64,000 nt of DNA from Shewanella profunda (GTDB lineage Bacteria; Pseudomonadota; Gammaproteobacteria; Enterobacterales; Shewanellaceae), in assembly GCF_023283765.1 (NCBI RefSeq), contig NZ_JAKILG010000009.1:51621-115620 (forward strand), given 5' to 3'. The number at the start of each line of letters is the position of its first letter. Positions within the stretch are counted from its first letter, which is position 1. Shown in pieces: positions 1-13,087 of the stretch. The position numbers and the translations under genes were made by a program. A model generated the notes under the pieces. That model searched no databases and was not told the DNA's origin. It saw only the letters and a program-made list of their open reading frames with translations.

Positions 1-1917
<1,917 letters not shown>

Positions 1918-2009
1918 TCTCGCTAATTTAGCTATTGGATGGCGAGCGCGTTAGCATAAGTCATCAAAGCTGACTTAAAAGGTGTAAGTCAATAGACTGA
2001 TTTTAGAGG

Positions 2010-2036
2010 AGGATCTGCATTGCAGATCCTTTTTTT
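2010..2036 (+). terminator. Rho-independent terminator of icd
   Basis: AGGATCTGC and GCAGATCCT form a perfect 9-bp stem with a 3-nt ATT loop, followed by a run of seven T. It lies about 90 bp after the icd stop. Confidence 0.88.
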
Positions 2037-2190
2037 ATGTCACTAATTCGATATCGAGACAGATGCTTAAGCCTTTTTACGCCGATGGAATCGGTCATAT
2101 GTGGCAATTGATTTTGCATTAAATTCATGCGCAATGATGAGAAACAATGCAGTATTAAGCTGTGGAAATTTATTAAAAACGCGTTAATAA

Positions 2191-2217
2191 AAAGGCAGGG
2201 ACAAATCCCTGCCTTTT
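2191..2217 (-). terminator. Rho-independent terminator of cspD
   Basis: AAAGGCAGGG and CCCTGCCTTT form a 10-bp stem around a short A-rich loop. On the minus strand the stem is followed by T-rich sequence, and it lies 23 bp past the cspD stop. Confidence 0.85.
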
Positions 2218-2239
2218 AGAGCATTGGCCTCACCAAACG

Positions 2240-2446
2240 TTATTTTGTTGGTGAAATGGCTGAGGCGTGCATTCCTTTTGGACCGGCTTCTACTTCAAAT
2301 TGAACGGGTTGGCCTGCTTTTAGAGTTCTATAGCCTTCCATTTCAATGGTAGAATAGTGTGCAAAAACGTCCTCACCACCTTGATCAGGGCAAATAAACC
2401 CGAATCCTTTGGCGTTGTTGAACCATTTAACAGTTCCGCTTGCCAT
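2240..2446 (-). CDS. cspD: Cold shock-like protein CspD
   Basis: This 68-residue single cold-shock domain protein carries both RNA/ssDNA-binding motifs: KGFGFI (RNP1, about residues 13-18) and VFAHYS (RNP2, about residues 27-32). Its place, divergent from clpS-clpA, matches cspD of enterobacteria. There CspD is a stationary-phase single-strand DNA-binding inhibitor of replication, so the symbol rests on both sequence and context. The leader upstream contains an inverted repeat (AGACGG at 2499-2504, CCGTCT at 2516-2521) that could fold in the 5' UTR. The start ATG is preceded by a purine-rich GGAAGTGGAAGT stretch on the minus strand. It could be called a generic Csp, but the neighbours favour CspD. 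Confidence 0.9.
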   Translation of the reverse strand: MASGTVKWFNNAKGFGFICPDQGGEDVFAHYSTIEMEGYRTLKAGQPVQFEVEAGPKGMHASAISPTK

Positions 2447-2640
2447 ACTTCCACTTCCTTCTGTTGTCTACTTACCAGTAAGATAGTAAAACCTGTATAG
2501 ACGGGTTTCGCTCAACCGTCTGAACTACAGAATGTAAGGAGTAAAAGCGGAAGTCAAGCTAAAATTAACAAAGGGGCAACAACTGATTAATTTGAACATA
2601 TCAATTGGAAGAGGCCAACACGAGAGGCTAGTATTAAAAA

Positions 2641-2949
2641 ATGGCAAAGATAGGAAATATTGAACACGTTGAAGAACGTGTCGAATCAGAGTTAATGCCG
2701 CCTTCGATGTATAAGGTGGTACTCAATAATGATGATTACACCCCAATGGATTTTGTAATTGAAGTTTTGCAGGTTTTCTTTCGCAAGAATGAGCAGGAAG
2801 CGACCGATATCATGTTGACTATCCATCACCAAGGAAAAGGTATTTGTGGCATTTTCCCTTTTGGGATTGCAGAAACGAAGGTGATACAGGTAAATCAATT
2901 TGCAAGACAAAACCAACATCCGTTACTGTGTTCGTTAGAGAAAGCATAA
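2641..2949 (+). CDS. clpS: ATP-dependent Clp protease adaptor ClpS
   Basis: This 102-residue N-recognin adaptor delivers proteins with N-terminal Leu, Phe, Tyr or Trp to ClpAP. The conserved core [20 protein letters not shown] (about residues 20-39) contains the Asn-Asp-Asp residues of the N-degron pocket. The second conserved part, around [14 protein letters not shown], holds the paired His residues. The length matches the family. It lies 43 bp upstream of the clpA start on the same strand, as in most proteobacteria, and is very probably co-transcribed with it. The aat and bpt genes that create ClpS substrates lie 3-4 kb away. Confidence 0.97.
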
Positions 2950-2992
2950 AACCGCTTTACTCTGTAGTCTGTTGTTAATTTTGGGGGTGCTT

Positions 2993-5260
2993 ATGCTGAA
3001 CAAAGATCTGGAAGTCACCTTAAATCTGGCGTTTCAGCAAGCCAGAGACGCGCGTCACGAGTATATGACAGTGGAACATCTGTTATTAGCTCTGATCGAC
3101 AATCCTGCGGCTCAAGAAGCGTTAATCGCCTGTGGAGCGAATCTAGATAAACTCAGAGATGAAGTGGCAAGCTTTATCCAACAAACAACCCCAATCATTG
3201 CCGATATTGATGATGACAAAGAAACTCAGCCAACGCTTGGGTTCCAGCGAGTACTGCAACGTGCGGTATTCCATGTGCAGTCATCGGGTCGTAATGAAGT
3301 GAACGGCGCTAACGTTTTAGTCGCTATTTTCAGCGAACAAGAATCCCAAGCCGTGTACTTGCTGCGCCGTTGCGATATTAGTCGCCTAGACGTAGTGAAT
3401 TTTATTTCCCATGGTTTTGCTAAAAATGATGACGCTGAGTCACATCAAGATCAAGAACGTATTGAAGATCAAAGTGAGGGCAGCGAAGAACGCAGCATGT
3501 TGTCGCAATTTGCGTCCAACTTAAACCAGCTCGCGAAGCAAGGGATCATCGATCCGCTCATTGGTCGTGACCAAGAAATTGAGCGCGCAATTCAAACCTT
3601 ATGCCGGCGCCGTAAAAATAATCCGCTGTTAGTGGGCGAGGCCGGTGTGGGTAAAACAGCGATTGCCGAAGGTTTGGCGTATCGGATTGTGAATAACCAA
3701 GTACCGGATGTCATGGCTGAAGCAACCGTTTATTCCCTCGATTTGGGCTCTTTACTCGCAGGCACCAAATACCGTGGTGATTTTGAGAAGCGCTTTAAGA
3801 ACCTGTTAAAAGAGTTAGCTGCAGATAAGCATGCAATCTTGTTTATCGATGAGATCCACACCATTATCGGTGCGGGCGCGGCCTCTGGCGGCGTAATGGA
3901 TGCATCCAATTTGCTGAAACCCTTGCTCTCCAGTGGTAATTTGCGTTGCATGGGCTCGACGACTTTCCAAGAATATCAAAGTATTTTTGAGAAAGACCGC
4001 GCGCTTGCTCGCCGTTTCCAAAAGGTAGACATCAATGAGCCTTCAGTGGAGGAAACCACGAAAATTTTGATGGGGCTTAAGTCTAAGTACGAAGAATATC
4101 ATGGGGTTCGTTATACTCAGGCCGCGATCAGCAGTGCGGCTGTGTTATCGGCTAAGCACATCAATGACAGGCATTTACCCGATAAAGCCATCGATGTTAT
4201 TGATGAAGCGGGTGCGCGTATGGTGATGTTACCTATGAGTAAGCGCAAAAAGACCATAGGCCAAGCCGAAATTGAGTCGATTGTGGCGAAAATGGCGCGT
4301 ATTCCTGAGAAGTCAGTATCAGCCACAGACAAGGACTTACTGCGCAATCTTGAGCGTAACCTTAAGATGGTGGTCTTTGGTCAAGATAAGGCCATTGAGA
4401 GCCTGAGTTCGGCCATTCGTTTATCCCGCAGCGGTTTAGGTACAGATAGAAAACCCGTGGGTAGTTTCTTATTCGCAGGTCCTACCGGTGTGGGTAAAAC
4501 TGAAGTCACAAATCAACTGGCCAATTGCTTAGGGATGAAACTTGTGCGCTTTGACATGTCTGAGTACATGGAAAGCCACACAGTGTCACGTTTGATTGGC
4601 GCGCCTCCAGGTTATGTCGGTTATGACCAAGGCGGGTTACTTACAGATGCTGTGATTAAGAATCCGCACTGTGTGGTGTTACTGGACGAAATCGAGAAGG
4701 CCCACCGCGATGTCTATAACTTGCTGTTGCAGGTGATGGATCACGGCACTTTGACCGATAACAATGGTCGTAAGGCGGACTTTAGACATGTTACGTTAGT
4801 GATGACGACTAACGCGGGTGTGCAGGAGACCATTCGTAAGTCGATTGGCTTTACCCAGCAAGATCATACCCAAGATGCGTTATCTGAAATTAATCGAGTA
4901 TTTTCGCCAGAATTTAGAAACCGTCTCGATTCGATCATTTGGTTCAACCATTTGGATATGACGATTATTGCCAAAGTGGTCGATAAATTCTTGGTGGAAT
5001 TGCAGGCCCAGTTGGATGCAAAACACGTCATTTTGGAAGTCAGCGACGAAGCCAGAACCTTACTCGCCGAGAAGGGCTACGACAAGAACATGGGCGCGCG
5101 TCCAATGGCACGGGTAGTGACCGAATTGATCAAACGTCCATTAGCGGATGAGATTTTATTTGGTGCCTTAGAGTCGGGTGGCGTGGCTTATGTGGATGTC
5201 AAAGAAGGTGAAATTGCTATTCGCACCGAGCGTCACGAAAAAGCCACATCTAAGGCTTAA
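2993..5260 (+). CDS. clpA: ATP-dependent Clp protease ATP-binding subunit ClpA
   Basis: This is the Hsp100/AAA+ unfoldase that feeds substrates into ClpP. I chose the ATG at 2993 ([11 protein letters not shown], 755 residues) because a GGGGGTG ribosome-binding site precedes it. An in-frame start at 2972 would add seven residues not typical of the family. An N-terminal Clp repeat domain (about residues 1-140) is followed by two AAA+ modules, with Walker A GEAGVGKT near residue 215 and GPTGVGKT near 495. The second module contains a SIGF tripeptide loop before QQDHTQD, in the position used for docking ClpP. ClpA of E. coli has IGL there, so IGF is a mild difference. The gene ends with its own terminator. 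Confidence 0.97.
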   Translation: MLNKDLEVTLNLAFQQARDARHEYMTVEHLLLALIDNPAAQEALIACGANLDKLRDEVASFIQQTTPIIADIDDDKETQPTLGFQRVLQRAVFHVQSSGRNEVNGANVLVAIFSEQESQAVYLLRRCDISRLDVVNFISHGFAKNDDAESHQDQERIEDQSEGSEERSMLSQFASNLNQLAKQGIIDPLIGRDQEIERAIQTLCRRRKNNPLLVGEAGVGKTAIAEGLAYRIVNNQVPDVMAEATVYSLDLGSLLAGTKYRGDFEKRFKNLLKELAADKHAILFIDEIHTIIGAGAASGGVMDASNLLKPLLSSGNLRCMGSTTFQEYQSIFEKDRALARRFQKVDINEPSVEETTKILMGLKSKYEEYHGVRYTQAAISSAAVLSAKHINDRHLPDKAIDVIDEAGARMVMLPMSKRKKTIGQAEIESIVAKMARIPEKSVSATDKDLLRNLERNLKMVVFGQDKAIESLSSAIRLSRSGLGTDRKPVGSFLFAGPTGVGKTEVTNQLANCLGMKLVRFDMSEYMESHTVSRLIGAPPGYVGYDQGGLLTDAVIKNPHCVVLLDEIEKAHRDVYNLLLQVMDHGTLTDNNGRKADFRHVTLVMTTNAGVQETIRKSIGFTQQDHTQDALSEINRVFSPEFRNRLDSIIWFNHLDMTIIAKVVDKFLVELQAQLDAKHVILEVSDEARTLLAEKGYDKNMGARPMARVVTELIKRPLADEILFGALESGGVAYVDVKEGEIAIRTERHEKATSKA

Positions 5261-5287
5261 CTGGGCTTAAACGTTAGTTTTATCCAT

Positions 5288-5315
5288 AAAAATGGCTGCA
5301 ATTGCAGCCATTTTT
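5288..5315 (+). terminator. Terminator of clpSA (perfect 28-bp palindrome)
   Basis: AAAAATGGCTGCAA and TTGCAGCCATTTTT abut as one perfect palindrome ending in T5, 27 bp after the clpA stop. With A5 on the other side it can act in both directions. Confidence 0.85.
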
Positions 5316-5332
5316 CTCATCTTTCGCCAACA

Positions 5333-5357
5333 AAAAAACCCGGCCTTGCCGGGTTTT
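5333..5357 (-). terminator. Terminator of infA
   Basis: AAAAACCCGGC and GCCGGGTTTTT form a G+C-rich stem with flanking A/T runs, 18 bp beyond the infA stop. It sits back-to-back with the clpA terminator and may be bidirectional. Confidence 0.85.
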
Positions 5358-5375
5358 TAAATTTATGAGGCTATA

Positions 5376-5597
<222 letters not shown>

Positions 5598-5676
5598 TTA
5601 ATAATCCCATTAGCCTTCGAATATAAAAAACGGGCGTATCATGCCCCAAATTCATCTTGCTGTAAAGGGGAAGTAC

Positions 5677-6393
5677 TTAGCAAACTTTGGAATACTCCCA
5701 CCCTTGGGGGGTTAAAATTTGATAAGGGCGATATAAACGCTTATAAGACATTTTGCGGTTTGCATCTATTTGATATCCGAGATAAAGGAATTCTTTCCCT
5801 TGTAATTTTGCAAGTCGGCATTGAATTAAAATTAGCAGTACGCCGAGTGAACGATGTTCTTCATCTGGATCAAAATAACTGTAAATGGCTGAGAGGCTGT
5901 TCGGTAATGTGTCAGTCACAGCAACCGCGATAAGTTTATTGCCAGCATAGACTTCGATAAAAGTGGGGGGTAACCAATGGCAAAATAAGAACTGCTCATA
6001 TTGTTCCTTACTTGGAGGAAACATGGGGCCATCAAAGTGCCGTTGACGAATATAGCGCTCATAAAGTGTGTATTGCTCATCGGTGTGACCAGATGTGATG
6101 CGCCAAGTTAAATCGCGATTATTAGCCAATGTACGCTTTTGTCGTTTGGATGGCATAAACTCCCGAACGGGCAAACGGATTGGTTGGCATGCATTGCACC
6201 TTGGACAACGAGGTTTATAAATGGCACTGCCACTGCGGCGAAAACCAATGGCTAATAAACGTTCGAATAAAATGGTATCGAGTGTATCCTCTTGGATAAC
6301 TAGCAATTGTTCCTGCTGGTCTTCGAGGTAGCTACAGGGGAAAATCTGGCTGATACCGATAGCTATCGGTGTTTTAGCTGCGTTAGAGTTCAA
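5677..6393 (-). CDS. bpt: Aspartate/glutamate leucyltransferase (Bpt)
   Basis: This is an ATE-like aminoacyl-tRNA:protein transferase. Bacterial Bpt proteins add Leu to N-terminal Asp or Glu, making a primary N-degron for ClpS. The Cys-rich motif [16 protein letters not shown] (about residues 55-70) and the C-terminal [20 protein letters not shown] block are diagnostic. I chose the TTG at 6393 ([13 protein letters not shown], 238 residues), which gives the family length. The frame is open to an ATG at 6420, but that would add nine residues overlapping aat. Even with the TTG start the gene overlaps the end of aat by 11 bp, so the two are translationally coupled. The start is the only uncertain point. 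Confidence 0.92.
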   Translation of the reverse strand: MNSNAAKTPIAIGISQIFPCSYLEDQQEQLLVIQEDTLDTILFERLLAIGFRRSGSAIYKPRCPRCNACQPIRLPVREFMPSKRQKRTLANNRDLTWRITSGHTDEQYTLYERYIRQRHFDGPMFPPSKEQYEQFLFCHWLPPTFIEVYAGNKLIAVAVTDTLPNSLSAIYSYFDPDEEHRSLGVLLILIQCRLAKLQGKEFLYLGYQIDANRKMSYKRLYRPYQILTPQGWEYSKVC

Positions 6394-7093
6394 GGGTGAC
6401 CTCACAGGGTATCCAAGCATCTGGATGTACTTTTTTATCCCTAAATTGGGTCAGTAATTCAATAAAGTTAATACGTTTAATCGCTTGTGCTCCTAGGCTT
6501 TCTAAATGTGGATTCATTACTTGAGCATCAATCAGTTTAAAGCCCATTTTTACTAAGTGTTGCTGCAATACCACTATTGCTGCTTTTGAGGCATTGGTTT
6601 GGCGGTGAAACATCGATTCACCACAAAACACTTGCCCTATGGCTAAACCATACAGCCCCCCAATTAAATGCTCACCTTCCCATACTTCGATAGAATGTGC
6701 ATGACCATTTTGGTGTAACTCACGGTAAGCCATTTGAATATCATGGGTTATCCAAGTGCCATCTTGCTTTTGGCGCGGCTGAGCGCAACCATCAATAACA
6801 TAGGCAAAGGCATGATTGATGGTGAAACACCATGGTTGTTTTTTTAGATATTTACGTAGGCTTGTACTGATATGAACTTTACCGGGCACAAATATCGCGC
6901 GGGGATCGGGTGACCACCAAAGAATAGGATCATCAGCATTAAACCAAGGAAAAATTCCGTTATAATAAGCGGTCAGTAAACGTTCTGGACGTAAGTCTCC
7001 ACCTATCGCCAGTAACCCATTGGGATCGGTTAAGGCGAGTTCGGGTGAAGGAAAAGCTTCAAATTCGTGATTCAGAAAAGACAGTGACTTCAC
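6383..7093 (-). CDS. aat: Leucyl/phenylalanyl-tRNA--protein transferase
   Basis: This 236-residue enzyme transfers Leu or Phe from aminoacyl-tRNA to proteins with N-terminal Arg or Lys. Family motifs are visible: [20 protein letters not shown] near residue 20, [15 protein letters not shown], and [19 protein letters not shown] near residues 150-170. It heads a two-gene unit with bpt. With clpS-clpA nearby, both tiers of the bacterial N-degron pathway are encoded within 4.5 kb. Confidence 0.96.
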   Translation of the reverse strand: MKSLSFLNHEFEAFPSPELALTDPNGLLAIGGDLRPERLLTAYYNGIFPWFNADDPILWWSPDPRAIFVPGKVHISTSLRKYLKKQPWCFTINHAFAYVIDGCAQPRQKQDGTWITHDIQMAYRELHQNGHAHSIEVWEGEHLIGGLYGLAIGQVFCGESMFHRQTNASKAAIVVLQQHLVKMGFKLIDAQVMNPHLESLGAQAIKRINFIELLTQFRDKKVHPDAWIPCEVTLEL

Positions 7094-7147
7094 AATTGCG
7101 TATGATTCAGTAATAAACCCTTCTACTAAGTTAGCGGAAATTCGGAT

Positions 7148-7618
7148 ATGTGGAAACCTACTCTAGCAAGCTTTATGTTTATTTTTGCCTTTATCTTAAC
7201 TCCTGCCAATGCAGCCTACGACCGCAATCAAGCCGTCCCGGTGGAGAAAGTCCTCTATGGTGATATCACCTCAGTGCGTAATATCACTGAAACCCAGCTT
7301 ATCGAAGACCGCAATCAAGGTTGGAAAACCTTTGGTGGCGCCTTAGCGGGAGGGGTGATTGGCCATCAGTTTGGCGGTGGTTCTGGTCAAAATGTGGCAA
7401 CGATTCTAGGTGCATTGATTGGTGGCGGTATTGGTAACCGTTATGGCAGTGGTACTAGTGTGCAATCGTTGAAGCTGGTGGAACTGATGATCAATCAAGA
7501 AGATGGCACCCAAGTTATGGTTATCCAAGATTACGATCCTGGAATGGTATTTAATGCGGGTGATCGAGTGCGAGTTGTGTACCTTCAAGGTGGTGTTCGA
7601 ATTGACTTAGCCATGTAG
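7148..7618 (+). CDS. Exported glycine-zipper 2TM domain protein
   Basis: This 156-residue protein has an N-terminal signal peptide (about residues 1-22, ending near NAA). A glycine-zipper segment at about residues 58-100 is rich in GGxxGxxxG patterns ([33 protein letters not shown]), typical of the 17-kDa antigen/SlyB-like 2TM family that inserts in the outer membrane. There is no Cys at the signal-peptide end, so it is not an obvious lipoprotein. The C-terminal half is a small beta-rich domain ending [18 protein letters not shown]. It is divergent from aat and followed 43 bp later by the Nif3-like gene. A specific function is unknown. Confidence 0.8.
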   Translation: MWKPTLASFMFIFAFILTPANAAYDRNQAVPVEKVLYGDITSVRNITETQLIEDRNQGWKTFGGALAGGVIGHQFGGGSGQNVATILGALIGGGIGNRYGSGTSVQSLKLVELMINQEDGTQVMVIQDYDPGMVFNAGDRVRVVYLQGGVRIDLAM

Positions 7619-7661
7619 GTTAAGACAATCATCTTTAACAATTAATGCATGTGGTGATGAC

Positions 7662-8414
7662 ATGACACGGACAGAATTGAGTCAATATTTAGCGGACTTT
7701 TTACGGGTAGCCGCATTTAAGGATTACGCGCCCAACGGATTACAGGTAGAAGGCAAGGATGAGATCCGCACCATAGTCACGGGTGTCACGGCTTGCCAAG
7801 CTTTGATCGATGAAGCGATTCGATTAAACGCCGATGCGATTTTGGTGCATCATGGTTTTTTTTGGAAGAATGAGCCTGAAGTGATAACTGGGATGAAACA
7901 ACGCCGGATTAAGGCGCTGCTTGCCCATGATATTAGCTTGTTTGGTTACCATTTACCTTTAGATGCCCATCCTATGCTCGGTAATAACGCCACTTTGGGT
8001 AGACAGCTTGGGCTCGTCGACGCAGAAGCCATCGAAGAGGTGGCTCAGGGGCTACTGTGGCGTGGAAAACTCGATCTTCCCATCAGTGCCAGCGAATTTG
8101 CTAATACCCTTGAGAATGTCCTAGGCAGAGCGCCACTGCATATTGGTGATAGCGATGCCAAGATCCAACATTTAGCTTGGTGTACCGGTGGCGCGCAGGA
8201 CTATATTGATGTGGCGGCAAGTTTTGGTGTGGATGCGTTTATCAGTGGTGAAGTATCCGAACGTACTTTCCATAGCGCAGTGGAGCAGGGCATACATTAT
8301 TATGCGGCGGGGCACCATGCTACTGAGCGTTTTGGAATTGAAGCCTTGGGCCGTCATCTCGCCCGTGAATTTGATTTAGTGCATCATTTTGTGGATATCG
8401 CAAACCCGGTCTAA
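7662..8414 (+). CDS. Nif3-like dinuclear metal centre protein (YbgI family)
   Basis: This 250-residue protein belongs to the Nif3/YbgI family of toroidal hexamers with a two-metal site. Metal-ligand motifs are present: LVHHGFFWKN (about residues 66-75), GYHLPLDAHP (about residues 100-109) and a C-terminal GHHATERFGIEAL (about residues 212-224). N-terminal NGLQVEG is also family-typical. Members are proposed GTP cyclohydrolase-like or DNA-repair-related enzymes, but the physiological role is not settled. The gene is followed by a terminator and is probably the last gene of its transcript. Confidence 0.9.
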   Translation: MTRTELSQYLADFLRVAAFKDYAPNGLQVEGKDEIRTIVTGVTACQALIDEAIRLNADAILVHHGFFWKNEPEVITGMKQRRIKALLAHDISLFGYHLPLDAHPMLGNNATLGRQLGLVDAEAIEEVAQGLLWRGKLDLPISASEFANTLENVLGRAPLHIGDSDAKIQHLAWCTGGAQDYIDVAASFGVDAFISGEVSERTFHSAVEQGIHYYAAGHHATERFGIEALGRHLAREFDLVHHFVDIANPV

Positions 8415-8463
8415 CCCATCTCCTAAGGCGGCTTATGGTATTTTGCCGTTTTATCCCTAAATG

Positions 8464-8486
8464 AAAGGCGAGCATGGCTCGCCTTT
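8464..8486 (+). terminator. Terminator after the Nif3-like gene
   Basis: AAAGGCGAGC and GCTCGCCTTT form a perfect 10-bp stem with a 3-nt ATG loop, 50 bp past the stop and followed by a short T run. It could serve the convergent transporter gene too. Confidence 0.8.
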
Positions 8487-8504
8487 TCATTATCACTCAA
8501 AACT

Positions 8505-8521
8505 AGCTCCTCTGGAGGAGC
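8505..8521. terminator. Hairpin at the end of the AEC transporter gene
   Basis: GCTCCT-CTGG-AGGAGC is a short perfect stem 23 bp past the AEC transporter stop. On the minus strand it is followed by TAGTTTTGAG, a weak T tract. It may be a terminator of that gene. Confidence 0.45.
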
Positions 8522-8543
8522 GTTTGTTCAACCTGCTATGGGT

Positions 8544-9500
8544 CTAAATCAGCCCCAAAGTGGACAGTATAAAGATGCCTAAGGTGCAAGTGATCAGCGA
8601 GCAGACGGTGGTTAGGGCGATAATATTGGCTGCAAGGGGCGCATTGCCACCCATAGCGCGTGCCATCACATAGCTTGCGGCTGCGGTGGGTGCTGAACTC
8701 ATTAAGAACACCAGTGCTAACTCAACCCCACGGTAGCCAAACAGCAAGGCCCCCAGAGTGATAAAAAGCGGGGCAAAGATCAGTTTCAATGCGGTAGAGA
8801 ACCAAGTTGAGTACTTTTCGTGTTTTAGTGAACCAATATCGAGCGAACCGCCAGTACACAGTAGGGCTAATGGCAGGGTCATATTGGCAAAATATTGGCC
8901 AGCGTCGAGCACCATTTTCGGCACCGGAATGGAGAGGAAATAGAACAGCATGCCGACAATAATGGCAATGATCAGCGGATTTTTGGTGATGGTTTTGATA
9001 ATCACGCCAAATGCGCGACGGCTGGATCCTTCACTTTTAGGGCTTAGGCAAATAACGGCTTGGATATTGTAGAGCAGTGTCATCGAGGCGACATATACCG
9101 CAGCTAATGCAACTCCCGAGCTGCCGTAGGCGTTGGAGACATAAGCTAAACCTATGATGGCGGTATTGGCTCTAAATCCCCCTTGAATGATCACACCTTG
9201 GTCCTTGTGGTTGGGAAATAGCCGCTGAGTTGCATAGGTGGAAAGTATAAAAAACACGAGATTGGCTGCTAAACCATAGCCAATCAAGGGTGCACTGGAA
9301 GCGAGATCGTGATTGGAGCTGATGATGCTGAGAAAAAGCAACGCTGGCAGTGTTACGTTAAAGACTAATTTTGATGTGACATCAATAAAGTTTTCGTTGA
9401 TGACATGGGTGCGTTTTAGGATCACACCGAGTGCTAACATCAAACAGATTGGACCCGTAATCGAGGCAGAAAACAGCAACTGCTCAATGATATTTTCCAT
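8544..9500 (-). CDS. AEC family (auxin efflux carrier-like) transporter
   Basis: This 318-residue integral membrane protein has about ten hydrophobic segments spread along its length, the arrangement of the AEC family (bile/arsenite/riboflavin transporter fold). Family features include NVTLPALLFLSIISS (TM2 region), GGFRANTAIIGLAYVSNAYG, and PLALLCTGGSLD in the second half. Substrates of bacterial members are often dicarboxylates such as malate or malonate, but nothing here fixes one. It is convergent with the Nif3-like gene and stands alone. Confidence 0.85.
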   Translation of the reverse strand: MENIIEQLLFSASITGPICLMLALGVILKRTHVINENFIDVTSKLVFNVTLPALLFLSIISSNHDLASSAPLIGYGLAANLVFFILSTYATQRLFPNHKDQGVIIQGGFRANTAIIGLAYVSNAYGSSGVALAAVYVASMTLLYNIQAVICLSPKSEGSSRRAFGVIIKTITKNPLIIAIIVGMLFYFLSIPVPKMVLDAGQYFANMTLPLALLCTGGSLDIGSLKHEKYSTWFSTALKLIFAPLFITLGALLFGYRGVELALVFLMSSAPTAAASYVMARAMGGNAPLAANIIALTTVCSLITCTLGIFILSTLGLI

Positions 9501-9680
9501 AACCTCTCCTCGAATTATTATTAGCCTAAAACCGTGGCGATTTTAGACTTATCACGGGTGTGAATGTCGCACCGCAGCAAATGTCTTGTCGATACAAATG
9601 AGTGGATTAACCCAGTCTCTTAAACTTAAGCCCTTAAACTCAGTTCCTTAAAAGATAAGGGAAAACGACGTACTAATAAA

Positions 9681-9705
9681 TAAGGCCGCACTGAATGCGG
9701 CCTTA
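9681..9705 (-). terminator. Terminator of metG
   Basis: TAAGGCCGCA and TGCGGCCTTA form a 10-bp stem with a 5-nt loop, starting 26 bp after the metG stop; a T-rich TTATTTATTAG follows on the minus strand. Confidence 0.85.
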
Positions 9706-9730
9706 CTTTTCGAGCGTCATCTAGTGCGGA

Positions 9731-11800
9731 TTATTTAACACGCATACCCGGCAGTGCGCCTTCATGGGGTTCTAAAATCCACAGGTCACTGCCACCAGGG
9801 CCAGCGGCCAAAACCATGCCTTCTGACATGCCAAAACGCATTTTACGCGGCGCTAGGTTAGCGACCATCACAGTCAACTTACCTTCGAGATCCTCTGGCG
9901 AATAGGCCGATTTGATGCCAGCAAAGACTTGACGCGTTTCGCCACCGATATCGAGTTGTAGCTTCAGTAATTTGTCTGCGTCTGCAACATGCTCGGCTTT
10001 AACGATGCGAGCGATCCGCAGGTCGATTTTAGCGAAATCATCAAAATTGATGATCTCACTGATAGGATCGCTGACCAGCGGTTCACCGTTGACAGCAGAA
10101 GCTTCAGCGGTTTTTTCGGCCGTTGCAGTTTTTGGCGCATCTGCTGTGACTTGCAGGTTATCCTTGGAGTCGGCGACCATAGCATTGACTTTATCCAGTT
10201 CAACCCGTTGCATCATGGCTTTGAATGGCGCGATTTGATGACCGGCTAAATCTTGATTCAACGCATCCCAAGTGAGTGGTAGTTGGAAGAAAGCTTCCAC
10301 ATCTTGGGCTAAACGTGGCAATACAGGTTTTAGATAAGTCACTAGAATACGGAACAGATTCAAGGCGTTTGAACACACTTGATGGGCCGCTTCCTGTTGA
10401 TCATCGTGTTTTACCATTTGCCAAGGCGCTGCATCGGCCACAAAACCGTTGGCAATATCCGCCAGCGCCATGATTTCGCGCATCGCTTTGCCGTATTCGC
10501 GGGATTCGTAAAATTCGGCAATCACCTCTTGTTTGGCTAAAAACGCCTCAGTCAGTGTGGAGTCGTTAATTTTCGCTAGCTTGCCATCGAAACGTTTAGT
10601 GATAAAACCTGCGGTGCGTGAAGCTAAATTCACCAGTTTACCGACTAAGTCTGAGTTAACGCGCTGGGCGAAATCTTCCAGATTCAAGTCTAAATCGTCG
10701 ATACGGCTGCTGAGTTTTGCGGCGTAGTAGTAACGTAGATATTCAGGATCTAAATGATCTAAATAGGTACGCGCCTTGATGAAAGTGCCTTTGGATTTCG
10801 ACATTTTCGCGCCATTGACAGTCACATAGCCGTGGGCATAGACGCTGTTTGGTTGGCGATAGCCTGAGCCGTGCAGCATGGCGGGCCAGAACAAACTGTG
10901 GAAGTAAACGATGTCTTTACCGATGAAGTGATACACTTCGGCCTTAGAATCCTTCGCCCAAAATTCATCGAAGCTCAGCTCTGGGCGTTTGTCACAGAGG
11001 TTTTTGAACGAACCCATATAACCGATAGGTGCATCTAGCCAAACGTAGAAATACTTGCCAGGCGCATCGGGAATTTCAAAACCAAAATAGGGGGCATCAC
11101 GGGTGATATCCCACTGCTGCAATCCTTGCTCGAACCATTCGTCGAGTTTATTGGCCATTTCGACTTGCAGGGCACCAGAGCGAGTCCACTCTTTTAGCAT
11201 GCCTTCGAAGGCGGGCAGATCGAAGAAAAAGTGCTCAGTGTCTTTCATCACTGGGGTTGCGCCAGATACCGCCGATTTTGGATTGATTAGCTCCGTTGGG
11301 CTATACGTTGCGCCACAGGCATCACAGTTATCGCCGTATTGGTCGGGAGATTTACACTTAGGGCAAGTACCTTTGACGAAGCGATCGGGCAGGAACATAG
11401 ATTTCTCAGGATCGAACAACTGAGAAATACTCTTGCTCTTGATATAGCCATTCGCACGTAGCTTGAGATAAATATCACTCGCCAGTACGCGGTTTTCATC
11501 GCTGTGGGTGCTGTGATAGTTATCGAAGGCGATATTGAAATCGGCAAAATCCTGCTGATGTTCTTTGTTCACTTGGGCAATCATGTCTTCTGGCGCTATG
11601 CCTAATTGCTGCGCTTTGAGCATGATGGGGGTGCCATGGGCATCATCGGCACAAATGTAGTGGCACTCATGTCCACGAAGTTTTTGATAGCGTGACCAGA
11701 TATCCGTTTGGATGTATTCCAACATGTGACCTAAATGGATCGGTCCGTTTGCATAGGGAAGTGCGCTGGTCACGAGAATTTTACGTTGTGAAGTTGCCAT
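9731..11800 (-). CDS. metG: Methionyl-tRNA synthetase
   Basis: This 689-residue class I aminoacyl-tRNA synthetase charges tRNA-Met. The HIGH signature is HLGH at residues 22-25. A four-cysteine zinc knuckle ([17 protein letters not shown]) lies near residue 145, and KMSKSKG near 333. The C-terminal ~100 residues form the EMAP/Trbp111-like tRNA-binding and dimerisation domain ([17 protein letters not shown] onwards), so this is the long E. coli-type enzyme. A low-complexity linker rich in Ala, Thr and Lys joins the parts. It is divergent from apbC across a 160-bp shared promoter region. Confidence 0.98.
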   Translation of the reverse strand: MATSQRKILVTSALPYANGPIHLGHMLEYIQTDIWSRYQKLRGHECHYICADDAHGTPIMLKAQQLGIAPEDMIAQVNKEHQQDFADFNIAFDNYHSTHSDENRVLASDIYLKLRANGYIKSKSISQLFDPEKSMFLPDRFVKGTCPKCKSPDQYGDNCDACGATYSPTELINPKSAVSGATPVMKDTEHFFFDLPAFEGMLKEWTRSGALQVEMANKLDEWFEQGLQQWDITRDAPYFGFEIPDAPGKYFYVWLDAPIGYMGSFKNLCDKRPELSFDEFWAKDSKAEVYHFIGKDIVYFHSLFWPAMLHGSGYRQPNSVYAHGYVTVNGAKMSKSKGTFIKARTYLDHLDPEYLRYYYAAKLSSRIDDLDLNLEDFAQRVNSDLVGKLVNLASRTAGFITKRFDGKLAKINDSTLTEAFLAKQEVIAEFYESREYGKAMREIMALADIANGFVADAAPWQMVKHDDQQEAAHQVCSNALNLFRILVTYLKPVLPRLAQDVEAFFQLPLTWDALNQDLAGHQIAPFKAMMQRVELDKVNAMVADSKDNLQVTADAPKTATAEKTAEASAVNGEPLVSDPISEIINFDDFAKIDLRIARIVKAEHVADADKLLKLQLDIGGETRQVFAGIKSAYSPEDLEGKLTVMVANLAPRKMRFGMSEGMVLAAGPGGSDLWILEPHEGALPGMRVK

Positions 11801-11960
11801 CTTGTCTCAAATATCGTGGTGGGCCAAAAATATTGGTAGAGATACTAACCGATTACAGGATGATTTTCATCAAAACGTGAGCCGATTGAGCTAATTCTGC
11901 ACTAATGTTTTCAGCATTATCTGGTACACTTGGGCAAATTTATTGGTGGGGGTAATTCTT

Positions 11961-13076
11961 TTGTCTTCAACTCAGACTGATTATCGTCTAAATGACGATC
12001 TTCTCGGGCCAGTTCTGGCCATTCTCGATGCATTTATCGACCCGTATTTGTCCAAAGGGTTAGTCAGCGCAGGATGCGTTAATAAATTAGCGATAGAAGG
12101 TAAGCGTTTGCAGCTTGGCTTAGTCTATCCATATCCTTGTATGACACAGTACCGCGATACTGTCATGGCACTGACCAACAAACTTGCAGTACTCGATGCC
12201 ATTGATGAAGTCGAGTGCGAAATCGATTTTCAACCTAAGGTCTATTCTGCATTATCATCTATTGCGCCTATCGCTAATGTGAAGCAAGTCATTGCCATAG
12301 CATCTGGCAAGGGTGGCGTGGGTAAATCGACTACAGCAGTAAACTTGGCCTTAGCACTTGCGGCCGAAGGTGCACAGGTAGGGATCCTCGACGCCGATAT
12401 TTATGGCCCGTCAGTACCGTTAATGTTAGGTATTCCAAATTTCAGACCAGTATCGCCTGATGGTAAGCATATGACGGCCGCAAGTGCCCATGGGATTGCT
12501 GCCCAGTCAATTGGTTTTATGCTCAGTGGCGATGAAGCCGCGGTGTGGCGTGGACCTATGGCCGCGGGCGCGTTAGCGCAGCTGCTGAATGAAACTCAAT
12601 GGCCTGAGCTAGATTACTTAGTGATCGATATGCCGCCAGGTACCGGGGATATTCAACTCACACTATCGCAAAAAGTGCCCGTCAGTGGCGCCGTTATTGT
12701 GACTACACCCCAAGATATCGCGCTGGCCGATGCCAAGAAAGGCATCACTATGTTCCAGAAAGTGAATATTCCGGTATTGGGTATTGTTGAGAATATGAGT
12801 TTCCATTTGTGCCCCGAGTGCGGTCACAAAGAACATCCTTTTGGTACGCACGGCGGCAGTAAAATGGCCGAGCAATATCAGGTTCCTTTATTAGGCGCCC
12901 TGCCACTGCACATCAATATTCGTGAAGCAATGGATATGGGTGCTCCAACTGTGGTTGCCGATCCTGACAGTGAAGTCGCGGGCCTTTATCGGGAAATTGC
13001 CCGTAAAGTGGGCGCAGAGTTAGCCCTTAAGCAGAGTCAAAAAACAGTTTCTATTAGCGTATCAGATGATGAGTAA
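11961..13076 (+). CDS. apbC: Iron-sulfur cluster carrier protein ApbC (Mrp/NBP35 family)
   Basis: This P-loop ATPase of the MinD/Mrp group binds and transfers [4Fe-4S] clusters in the cytoplasm. I chose TTG at 11961 ([14 protein letters not shown], 371 residues) because a GGGGG ribosome-binding site lies 8 bp before it; an upstream TTG at 11943 overlaps that site. An N-terminal MIP18-like domain (about residues 1-95) precedes the deviant Walker [10 protein letters not shown] near residue 116. The cluster-binding CPEC motif is near residue 284. The metG/apbC divergent arrangement matches E. coli. It is probably co-transcribed with udk (11-bp gap). Confidence 0.94.
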   Translation: MSSTQTDYRLNDDLLGPVLAILDAFIDPYLSKGLVSAGCVNKLAIEGKRLQLGLVYPYPCMTQYRDTVMALTNKLAVLDAIDEVECEIDFQPKVYSALSSIAPIANVKQVIAIASGKGGVGKSTTAVNLALALAAEGAQVGILDADIYGPSVPLMLGIPNFRPVSPDGKHMTAASAHGIAAQSIGFMLSGDEAAVWRGPMAAGALAQLLNETQWPELDYLVIDMPPGTGDIQLTLSQKVPVSGAVIVTTPQDIALADAKKGITMFQKVNIPVLGIVENMSFHLCPECGHKEHPFGTHGGSKMAEQYQVPLLGALPLHINIREAMDMGAPTVVADPDSEVAGLYREIARKVGAELALKQSQKTVSISVSDDE

Positions 13077-13087
13077 GGTTTAAGGGT

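Larger units (their letters stand above)
1918..2239. other. Intergenic region between icd and cspD
   Basis: This 322-bp spacer separates two convergent genes. It holds the icd terminator (2010-2036) and the cspD terminator (2191-2217). I see no gene or clear regulatory site in the 150 bases between them. Confidence 0.6.

Noticed and set aside
5261..5375. Serine tRNA gene between clpA and infA, as in E. coli
   Set aside because: The spacer holds only two terminators; no cloverleaf sequence is present. I also saw no tRNA or rRNA gene elsewhere in the window.
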